DNA of 64,000 bases from assembly GCA_031556725.1 (NCBI GenBank), contig JAVBSL010000013.1:62001-126000 (forward strand). The letters are read 5' to 3'. Under the pieces are notes generated by a model, which searched no databases, was not told the DNA's origin, and was given only the letters and a program-made list of their open reading frames with translations. Position numbers and translations under genes: made by a program. Each line of letters opens with the position of its first letter. The stretch's first letter is position 1. This DNA is from UBA935 sp031556725 (lineage in GTDB: Bacteria > Bacillota > Clostridia > Lachnospirales > Lachnospiraceae). Below, piece after piece: positions 57,197 to 64,000 of the stretch.

Positions 57197-59095
57197 ATGT
57201 CCAAGGTATTTATTTCTGAGGCAGATCAGTATTTATTCGCACAAGGAACTCACTATGATATCTATAAGAAATTAGGAGCGCATCCGTCCGAAGAAAATGG
57301 TAAGAAGGGCATGCATTTTGCTGTATGGGCTCCCAATGCCAAAGCCGTTTATTTAATCGGTACATTTAACAATTGGCATGAGACTAGCCATCCTATGGAA
57401 AAAATCGGACCGGGCGGAATCCATGTGTTATTCGTACCCGATGTTACGGTGAATGAATTATATAAATTTTTGATTATTACTCAGGAAGAGCAGCGGCTTT
57501 ATAAAGCCGACCCCTTTGCCAACTATGCGGAAATGCGTCCCGGAACAGCATCAAAGACCACAGATTTATCAAAATTCAACTGGTCTGATAATGCCTGGAT
57601 GAGAGACCGGGACAATAAGAGACATGACCGAGAGCCGATGGCCATATATGAATGCCATATCGGTTCCTGGATGAGACATCCCCGGGGCGGAGATGAAAAG
57701 GATTTTTATAATTACAGAGAATTTGCAGATAGAATTGTAGAATATTTAAAAGAGATGAAATATACCCATATAGAGTTGATGGGTATTTCCGAATATCCCT
57801 ATGACGGTTCATGGGGTTATCAGGTAACCGGTTACTATGCTCCCACAGCAAGATATGGGGAACCAACCGATTTTATGTATCTGATCAATCAGCTGCATCG
57901 TAATAAGATCGGCGTTATTTTAGACTGGGTTCCGGCTCATTTTGCAACCGATGCTCATGGGCTTGGCTGCTTTGACGGACAATGTATTTTCGAGCATCCG
58001 GATCCGCGGTTGGGAGAACATCCCGACTGGGGAACGAAAATATTTAATTACGGCAAAACAGAAGTGAAAAATTTCCTGATTGCCAATGCCCTTTTCTGGA
58101 TCAAAGAATTTCATATTGACGGTATCCGCGTGGATGCAGTTGCTTCTATGTTATATCTGGACTATGGCAAAAAGGAAGGACAATGGGTTGCCAATAAATA
58201 TGGCGGCAATAAAAATTTGGAAGCTATTGAATTTTTCCGTCATTTGAATTCAGTAATCTTAGGAACTTATCCCGGATTCATTACCATTGCCGAAGAATCA
58301 ACGGCCTGGCCGATGGTTACCGGAGCGGTAGAAGACGGCGGTTTAGGTTTCAGCTTTAAATGGAACATGGGATGGATGCATGATTTCTGTGAGTATATGA
58401 AATTAGACCCCTATTTCCGAAAGAATAATCATTATGCCATGACCTTTGCCATGAGCTATAACAGCAGTGAAAATTATATATTACCGCTTTCTCATGATGA
58501 GGTGGTACATTTGAAATGTTCCATGGTCAATAAGATGCCGGGATATAAGTCTGACAAATATGCCAATCTGCGAACCGGATATGCTTATATGTTCGGTCAT
58601 AGCGGCAAGAAGCTGCTTTTTATGGGCCAGGACTTTGGCCAGGAGCGTGAGTGGAGTGAAGAGCGGGAACTTGACTGGTATTTGCTGGAGGAAGAACTGA
58701 ACCGGGGACTTCATGAGTATGTGAAGGAATTGCTGAACATTTACCGCAAGTATCCCAGCATGTATGAAATCGATAATGACTGGTCCGGCTTTGAGTGGCT
58801 AAATGCCGATGATGCAGACCGCAGTACATTCAGTTTTATCAGAAAATCCAGAAACGGAAAGAACAATCTTCTCTTTGTCTTGAATATGACACCAATGACT
58901 TGGGAGGAATATAAAGTAGGAGTACCCAAAAAAGGAAGATACAGATTGTTATTAAACAGCGAAGAAAACCGATTTGGCGGAAATGGTGCTAACATTTTGG
59001 AAGAACTGATAGCAGAAGCCGGAGAATGTAACTATAAGGACTATCATATTACATTTGATCTGCCGCCTTATTGTGCAGCGATATTTGTTTTTTAA
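57197..59095 (+). CDS. glgB: 1,4-alpha-glucan branching enzyme
   Basis: A 632-aa glycogen-branching enzyme (GH13). N-terminal CBM48-type domain 'FAVWAPNAKAVYLIGTFNNW' (about 39-58). Barrel motifs: 'VILDWVPAHFATDAHGL' (region I), 'GIRVDAVASMLYLDY' with the Asp nucleophile (about 315), 'TIAEESTAWP' with the acid/base Glu (about 369) and 'LPLSHDEVVH' (His-Asp, about 432). A C-terminal beta domain closes the chain. ATG after TAGGAGG. Other glg genes are not in the window. The 19-nt gap to the upstream TPR protein suggests co-transcription. Confidence 0.97.
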   Translation: MSKVFISEADQYLFAQGTHYDIYKKLGAHPSEENGKKGMHFAVWAPNAKAVYLIGTFNNWHETSHPMEKIGPGGIHVLFVPDVTVNELYKFLIITQEEQRLYKADPFANYAEMRPGTASKTTDLSKFNWSDNAWMRDRDNKRHDREPMAIYECHIGSWMRHPRGGDEKDFYNYREFADRIVEYLKEMKYTHIELMGISEYPYDGSWGYQVTGYYAPTARYGEPTDFMYLINQLHRNKIGVILDWVPAHFATDAHGLGCFDGQCIFEHPDPRLGEHPDWGTKIFNYGKTEVKNFLIANALFWIKEFHIDGIRVDAVASMLYLDYGKKEGQWVANKYGGNKNLEAIEFFRHLNSVILGTYPGFITIAEESTAWPMVTGAVEDGGLGFSFKWNMGWMHDFCEYMKLDPYFRKNNHYAMTFAMSYNSSENYILPLSHDEVVHLKCSMVNKMPGYKSDKYANLRTGYAYMFGHSGKKLLFMGQDFGQEREWSEERELDWYLLEEELNRGLHEYVKELLNIYRKYPSMYEIDNDWSGFEWLNADDADRSTFSFIRKSRNGKNNLLFVLNMTPMTWEEYKVGVPKKGRYRLLLNSEENRFGGNGANILEELIAEAGECNYKDYHITFDLPPYCAAIFVF

Positions 59096-59131
59096 CAGCA
59101 AAGGTTAAGAAAAGAAGGCTTTATGACGAAA

Positions 59132-59168
59132 TAAAGGGTGAATGCAAAACAAAAGCATTCACCCTTTA
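59132..59168 (+). terminator. Terminator after glgB
   Basis: AAAGGGTGAATGC (59133-59145) pairs exactly with GCATTCACCCTTT (59155-59167). The T-run is short, but the 13-bp stem is strong. Confidence 0.8.
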
Positions 59169-59198
59169 CTATATTTGTGAGCAATGATTGGAGTTCAT

Positions 59199-62111
59199 AT
59201 GAAAGTAGCTATGGAAACACCGGAAAAGGTGCACACTTACTCTCAAAATATAGGCAGGGATACAACCGCACACAGCATTCAGGATTCTCAAAGGACAAGA
59301 GAACAGAATGGATTCACATTAGACATTTCTGGCACAGTTATGGATAACAATGCTTATGGAGGTCATGGAGATAGAAATGTCCATGGAGATAGAACAGTCC
59401 ACGGACGGACCGCAGAAGATGTTAGCCGCGAGGCAGGGCAGCAAGATGTTGCTTCTCGCCGAAATTACATGGCCATAATGTCTAATACTATGTCTGAGGA
59501 AGATTTCGCAAAGCTTCAGGAAGAAGGAGTCCACCCCGGAAATGTGGAAGTAGAGACGGTAGTAACCATTGTCGATCATATAAAAGCAGCAATCGTGCAA
59601 GGCGGCAGCGAGGTAATCGGGTACACTGATGATCTGGATACAGCCAAACTTGAGCAGATTACCGGTAATAAAGTTTTGGCCCAGGATTTGGCCAAACAGT
59701 TTGCAGCCCACGACATACCTGTGAATCAGGAAAATGCCAAGGCAGCAAATAAAGCTTTTGAAAAAGCCCGGGAGATTACGGAATTATCAGAAGGTGCAAC
59801 AAAGTTTATGGTGGAAAATAAACTTCCTCCCACCATTGAAAATCTGTACTTAGCCCAATTTTCCGGCGGTTCGGATGCAGGAAAACAGGGTAAAGGCTAC
59901 TATGCCCAGGACACCGGCGGCTATTATGCGAAAAAGGCCGATGAATATAACTGGGAGGCGTTGGAAGGCCAAATGAAAAAGGTAATCAGCGAAGCCGGCT
60001 ATGAAGTGAATGAAGATGCACTGGCAGACAGCAAATGGCTGATTGAAAAGGGAATTCCCCTGACAAAAGAAAACTTTACCGCATTACAGCAGTTACAGGA
60101 TTTACAGCTCCCGCAAACCATGGAGGAGATTACCAAAGCCATTGCTGCAGCCATTGCGGATGGGAAGAATCCATTGGCCGCCAATATGCAGGATAATCAA
60201 AGCTATCTGGAAAAAGCAGTGGAGTACACTGTTGAAATAGCCGAGATAGAACCGCAGACAATCGATGTCGTACTTTCTAAAAAGCAGATGCTTAACATGA
60301 AAAATCTGTTAGCGGCAAAACGGCAGGAGCACAGCAAGCCGGTACCGGAAAATACCACAGGTGAAGCAGTTACCGCCAAACGTCAATTGGAAGAAATCCG
60401 GTTAAAAATGACGGTAGAAGCTAATTTAAAATTATTACGAAGCGGTATTTCCATTGATACCATGCCTTTGGAGCAATTGGTAAATGAACTGAAGGAAGAA
60501 GAAGCATCCTTTCATTTCTCACTTTATCAGGAGACTGTTACCAAGGTAGATGAGATTTCAGCGATGCCCGCAGCGCTGATCGGCAGAATGGCAATCGCCG
60601 ATGTAGAAGATTTAACTACCCTCAATGGTATCCATGAAAGAGGTACAGTTCTTAAAAGTGCTTATGAGAAAGCGGAAGAGACTTACGAGGCAGTTATGAC
60701 AGCCCCCAGAAGAGATATGGGTGACTCTATCCGCAAGGCTTTTCGGAATGTGGATGATATTCTGGAAGATCGGAATCTGGAAGTCAATGAAAGCAACCGC
60801 CGGGCAATTCGAATCCTGGGTTATAACAGTATGGAACTGACGGATGAAAATATCGAAGCCGTAAAAGAAAAAGATAATTTGTTAAATGATGTAATCAGTA
60901 AGATGAAACCGGGAACTGTTCTGGAAATGATCAGAGAAAAGGTAAATCCTTTGACTATGAGTTTAGAAGAACTTAAGACCTATCTTTCCGGAAAAGAAAC
61001 GACAGTTGCTGAAGAAATGGAAGATTACAGCCGGTTTTTATTTAAGCTGGAGCAAAAGAATGGTATTACCGAACAGGAAAGAAGTGCTTATATCGGTGTT
61101 TACCGCTTACTCAGGCAAGTGGAGAAGAGTGACAGTGCCGTAGTCGGTGCCATGGTAAATGCCGAGATGGAATTTTCCATGGGAAACCTTTTGACCGCCA
61201 TCCGCAGCAGTAAAAAACAGGGGATGGATGTTACAGTGAATGATAACTTTGGCGGGGTAAGTGCCAAACCCTCCAAAGAAGACTTAAAAGAAATCATGGC
61301 ATCGCTGGAGTCAAAGGAAGCTGATGAAGCCTATGTCAAAGAGCAGGTCAAAGAAGTCCAGACCTTGAAGAATACCGAAGATGCGGTAATCCGGTCATTG
61401 TTAAATCATAACCAGCCGGTTACCTGGAATCAACTGATGGCTGCGGCCGGTATGATGAAATATCCCGGTATGCTGTATAAAAAGACAGATGAACTGGCAA
61501 AGCAGACCGGCAAAGAAAAAGTCCTGAAGGAAGACATAGAAAATCTATATGAAAAGTTTACCGATGCCGAAAGTGCCAAAGAAGCCTATCAGCAATTGCA
61601 AAATACCATGACCGATATTGTCACTGGTGCCGCTGATCAGGAACAGGTAAAGGCCATTGATGTAAAAGAACTAAGCAGAATGTGCCGGCAAATTTCTCTG
61701 GCTACATCTTTTGCCAAAGAAGAGCAATATGAAATTCCCGTTGAAATCGATGGAGAATTAACAACCATAAATCTGCGGTTTGTCCATAATGCATCTGAGG
61801 GCGGAAAAGTAACAGCCACTATTGCATCAGAAGAAATGGGAAAAGTAGCCTGTGAATTTAAGATAACCGATGGTACTTTGAGCGGATATATCGTATGCAG
61901 TCAGAAAGAAGGACTGGAAAAACTGAAACAGTCGGAAGATGTTTTAGCAGATATGTTGGATACTCCGGTAGAAAATATCAGTTTTATTCAAAGCAAAAAA
62001 TTAGACTTACACCATTTTTCCGAAGGGCAGAATGAAACGGAAAAGGTATCAACAAAAGAACTTTATATGGCAGCAAAGGCATTTATAGGATATTTTCAAA
62101 GAATTTCATAG
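59199..62111 (+). CDS. Large DUF6240-like protein with FliK-like C-terminus
   Basis: A 970-aa protein without signal peptide or membrane segment, rich in helices, Glu, Lys and Met. Several stretches repeat the idea 'E.N......G....T.ENL..L' (for example near 180, 235 and 500), suggesting a repeated helical module. The last about 110 residues ('IPVEIDGELTTINLRFVHNA', 'KVTATIASEEMGKVACEFKI', 'LSGYIVCSQKEGLEKLKQSE') resemble the folded C-terminal domain of FliK hook-length control proteins. The gene lies 30 nt before flagellin. A role in flagellar assembly or secretion is inferred. ATG at 59199 chosen for TTGGAG 5 nt upstream. Confidence 0.75.
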   Translation: MKVAMETPEKVHTYSQNIGRDTTAHSIQDSQRTREQNGFTLDISGTVMDNNAYGGHGDRNVHGDRTVHGRTAEDVSREAGQQDVASRRNYMAIMSNTMSEEDFAKLQEEGVHPGNVEVETVVTIVDHIKAAIVQGGSEVIGYTDDLDTAKLEQITGNKVLAQDLAKQFAAHDIPVNQENAKAANKAFEKAREITELSEGATKFMVENKLPPTIENLYLAQFSGGSDAGKQGKGYYAQDTGGYYAKKADEYNWEALEGQMKKVISEAGYEVNEDALADSKWLIEKGIPLTKENFTALQQLQDLQLPQTMEEITKAIAAAIADGKNPLAANMQDNQSYLEKAVEYTVEIAEIEPQTIDVVLSKKQMLNMKNLLAAKRQEHSKPVPENTTGEAVTAKRQLEEIRLKMTVEANLKLLRSGISIDTMPLEQLVNELKEEEASFHFSLYQETVTKVDEISAMPAALIGRMAIADVEDLTTLNGIHERGTVLKSAYEKAEETYEAVMTAPRRDMGDSIRKAFRNVDDILEDRNLEVNESNRRAIRILGYNSMELTDENIEAVKEKDNLLNDVISKMKPGTVLEMIREKVNPLTMSLEELKTYLSGKETTVAEEMEDYSRFLFKLEQKNGITEQERSAYIGVYRLLRQVEKSDSAVVGAMVNAEMEFSMGNLLTAIRSSKKQGMDVTVNDNFGGVSAKPSKEDLKEIMASLESKEADEAYVKEQVKEVQTLKNTEDAVIRSLLNHNQPVTWNQLMAAAGMMKYPGMLYKKTDELAKQTGKEKVLKEDIENLYEKFTDAESAKEAYQQLQNTMTDIVTGAADQEQVKAIDVKELSRMCRQISLATSFAKEEQYEIPVEIDGELTTINLRFVHNASEGGKVTATIASEEMGKVACEFKITDGTLSGYIVCSQKEGLEKLKQSEDVLADMLDTPVENISFIQSKKLDLHHFSEGQNETEKVSTKELYMAAKAFIGYFQRIS

Positions 62112-62141
62112 AAAATATCAAGACAGAAAGGATGAATAATT

Positions 62142-63245
62142 ATGAAAATCGCTTTTAACGCATCAGCAGTACTGGCTAACAACGCTTTATACAGAAATGA
62201 CGACAAACTTTCCGATTCCCTGTCAAGACTATCATCGGGACTAAAGATTGTAAATGCTAAGGATAACCCTTCAGGCCTGGCCATGGCCAAAAGGATGAAT
62301 GCTCAGATCGAAGGTATTTCGGTGGCAACACAAAATGCCAGTGATGCTATTTCGGTTATTGAAATTGCGGATGGTGCTCTTAGCGAAGTGCACGCTATCT
62401 TACAAAGAATCAATGAACTTTCGGTAAAGTCCGCTACCGGAACGATTACCGATGATGACCGGAAGTTAATCCAGGAGGAAGTGGCAGCTCTGAAAGAAGA
62501 AGTTACCAGAATTTCCAATACCACAGAATTTAACGGGCAGAAGATTCTGGATGGTTCTTTTGACTTAAGAGGCTATACTAACGAGACAAGTGTCAAAGTA
62601 GCAAGCTACAGTGATTATGTAAAATCAGGAACATATTCCATAAGTGCACTGACGGCGGGTTATGACGCAGATGGAAATGTTGACCTTAATAGTGTGAGCT
62701 TTACTCCAGGCAGTGAATTTCCGGCTGGTGTAGAGGTTACCGCAGCAGACGGAAAGGTAATTACCATTACGGGAGCAAAAGGCTTTGAGCTGAAACTGGA
62801 ATTGCGTGAAGCAGGTACTTACACCAATATGGAGATAGATGTAACAGGCTTTGGTTCTATGGATATGCAGACCGGTGCCAATAAGGGTCAGCAGCTAAAT
62901 ATTCGTATTCATAAGCTGTCACTGGAGAATATGGGTATCAGTAATATTGATGTTTCCACAGAAGAGGGAGCTAAAGATGCATTAAGTAAGATGGGCAAAG
63001 CGGTAAACTATGTTTCTACCACCCGGAGCCATATGGGTGCATACCAGAACCGTTTGGAACATACTATTAACAATCTGGATGTTACCAGTGAAAATATGAC
63101 ATCTGCATACTCCCGGATTATGGACGTGGATATGGCAGAGGAGATGACCAGTTATACCACCTTGCAGATACTTTCCCAGGCAAGTACCTCCATGTTGGCA
63201 CAGGCAAACGAAAGACCTTCGCAGGTTTTACAGTTGCTACAGTAA
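62142..63245 (+). CDS. Flagellin
   Basis: A 367-aa filament protein. The conserved N-terminal D0/D1 helices are clear ('KLSDSLSRLSSGLKIVNAKD', 'NPSGLAMAKRMNAQIEGIS', 'QNASDAISVIEIADGALSEV', 'RISNTTEFNGQKILDGSF'). The C-terminal partner has 'HMGAYQNRLEHTINNLDVTS', 'RIMDVDMAEEMTSYTTLQIL' and the ending 'ANERPSQVLQLLQ'. The variable middle (about 150-260) is short, so the filament surface is small. ATG after GAAAGGATG. FliS, its export chaperone, follows after 18 nt. Confidence 0.97.
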   Translation: MKIAFNASAVLANNALYRNDDKLSDSLSRLSSGLKIVNAKDNPSGLAMAKRMNAQIEGISVATQNASDAISVIEIADGALSEVHAILQRINELSVKSATGTITDDDRKLIQEEVAALKEEVTRISNTTEFNGQKILDGSFDLRGYTNETSVKVASYSDYVKSGTYSISALTAGYDADGNVDLNSVSFTPGSEFPAGVEVTAADGKVITITGAKGFELKLELREAGTYTNMEIDVTGFGSMDMQTGANKGQQLNIRIHKLSLENMGISNIDVSTEEGAKDALSKMGKAVNYVSTTRSHMGAYQNRLEHTINNLDVTSENMTSAYSRIMDVDMAEEMTSYTTLQILSQASTSMLAQANERPSQVLQLLQ

Positions 63246-63263
63246 AAAAGGAGGAGCAGGAAT

Positions 63264-63740
63264 ATGACTCAGGAATTAAAGCAGGAGTATACAAGGAAGA
63301 TAACCCAGGCAAATAAAACACAGTTAATTGTGATATTATATGAAATGGCTTTGATATACATGGAAGAAGCAAAGAGTGCTCATGCAGAAGAGAATCGTGC
63401 AGAATTTAGAACGGCAATCCGAAGAACCAGAGGATGCATTAATGAATTGCTGGCATCACTCCACTTTGAATATGAGATGGCAATGCAGCTTTTACAATTG
63501 TATCTGTATGTAAACAGGGAACTGGCCAGGGCAGAGGTAAAGGGAAGTGCCGCGCCCGTTGAGAATGCCGAAAAAGTGATCAAAGGACTGCATGCGGCAT
63601 ATCAGGAACTAAGTAAACAGGACACTTCCGCACCGGTTATGGTAAATACCCAAACGGTATATACCGGTTTTACCTATGACAAAAAGCAATTATTGGAGAG
63701 CTTAACCAATCATGGCAGCAACCGGGGCTTCAGTGTTTAG
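63264..63740 (+). CDS. fliS: Flagellar export chaperone FliS-like protein
   Basis: A 158-aa helical protein with the FliS pattern 'YTRKITQANKTQLIVILYEM' (about 9-28), then 'TAIRRTRGCINELLASLHFE' and 'MAMQLLQLYLYVNRELARAE'. It would bind the C-terminus of flagellin and prevent early polymerisation. It is longer than usual FliS (about 125-135 aa) by a C-terminal tail of about 30 residues. ATG after AAAGGAGGAGCAGGAAT. The last 39 nt overlap the 3' end of the minus-strand DUF2508 gene. Confidence 0.92.
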   Translation: MTQELKQEYTRKITQANKTQLIVILYEMALIYMEEAKSAHAEENRAEFRTAIRRTRGCINELLASLHFEYEMAMQLLQLYLYVNRELARAEVKGSAAPVENAEKVIKGLHAAYQELSKQDTSAPVMVNTQTVYTGFTYDKKQLLESLTNHGSNRGFSV

Positions 63741-63995
63741 GATACTGGCATCTTCCGGAGCAGGCTGCAATTTATTAAGCTGTGCCAAGATAAAGTTATA
63801 TCTTTTTAAAACAGAATTTAATTCATAAATATAACAATCAATTAATTCAGGCTCTGTAACATTGTCGAATCCCATATAGGCAATTTCCAGGGCCTGTTTT
63901 GTCTTTTCTAAATCATAAAGCAGAGAACTGCGCTGGACTTCTTCATCACTTATGGTTTGATTAACATGGGATGCTTGGCTAAAATAAAACTTCAT
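63702..63995 (-). CDS. DUF2508-family protein
   Basis: A 97-aa helical protein. 'LYDLEKTKQALEIAYMGFDN' and 'VTEPELIDCYIYELNSVLKR', followed by 'YNFILAQLNKL', match the DUF2508 (YaaL-like) pattern, with the characteristic Pro-Glu-Leu-Ile-Asp-x-Tyr-Ile-Tyr-Glu block. Family members are usually 75-90 aa; function is poorly defined, and in Bacillus the homologue lies near recR. The start ATG is 5 nt from the window edge, so its ribosome binding site is not visible. It overlaps fliS tail to tail by 39 nt. Confidence 0.8.
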   Translation of the reverse strand: MKFYFSQASHVNQTISDEEVQRSSLLYDLEKTKQALEIAYMGFDNVTEPELIDCYIYELNSVLKRYNFILAQLNKLQPAPEDASILNTEAPVAAMIG

Positions 63996-64000
63996 GTAAT

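Overview
The window comes from a low-to-mid GC, motile, fermentative anaerobe of the Clostridia, most likely a Lachnospiraceae. Signs of this are frequent TTG starts, strong GGAGG ribosome binding sites, reverse rubrerythrin with PerR, a fermentative D-lactate dehydrogenase, glycogen branching enzyme, flagellin with FliS, BMP-type nucleoside transport, and DUF1700/PadR and DUF2508 genes. There is no rRNA, CRISPR array or intact insertion sequence. One tRNA-Lys (CUU) is present. Identifications are by reading motifs; no database search was run.

Layout. 1-3.6 kb: end of a sugar ABC transporter operon (chvE-mmsA-mmsB type). 3.7-9.3 kb: chemotaxis receptor, pgi, a cobalamin riboswitch driving a DUF4430 lipid-anchored or membrane-anchored protein plus an ECF S component, a 251-bp near-perfect palindrome, and a D-2-hydroxyacid dehydrogenase. 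9.5-11.7 kb: an orphan solute-binding lipoprotein. 11.7-12.4 kb has no conventional gene but holds a compact convergent sense/antisense locus with a 44-aa hydrophobic peptide, which looks like a type I toxin-antitoxin. 12.4-15.6 kb: a MarR regulator and two ArsA-type ATPases with Hsp20-like tails, separated by an 83-aa linker gene. 15.6-19.1 kb: an anchored protein, an acetyltransferase, a small kinase-like protein and a DUF4143 ATPase. 19.1-26.6 kb: DeoR regulator divergent from deoC and a complete nucleoside ABC transporter plus a YdcZ-type transporter. 26.6-29.8 kb: a broken AraC regulator, then overlapping mtaD-like deaminase and ahcY-like hydrolase genes.

29.9-34.7 kb: three membrane proteins of probable glycoconjugate synthesis. 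34.7-41.5 kb: MTA/SAH nucleosidase, a second DUF4143-type ATPase, perR-rubrerythrin, a two-component system, a DinD-like gene remnant and an RluA-type pseudouridine synthase. 41.5-46 kb: AI-2E transporter, O-antigen-ligase-like protein, GNAT, D-LDH. 46-50.6 kb: MarR with a heterodimeric ABC exporter of the asymmetric-site type. 50.6-53.6 kb: a second long palindrome, tRNA-Lys, TatD, PadR-DUF1700 and a shortened third gene. 53.6-64 kb: rsmA, a TPR/degenerate AAA+ protein, glgB, and a flagellar cluster (DUF6240-like protein with a FliK-like end, flagellin, FliS) with a DUF2508 gene on the opposite strand.

The parts most likely to be undescribed are the convergent small-peptide/antisense RNA locus at 11.88-12.28 kb and the MarR-ArsA-linker-ArsA cluster directly beside it. 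In that cluster two of the non-ATPase proteins end in I-x-I-like tails that could dock on the Hsp20-like domains.
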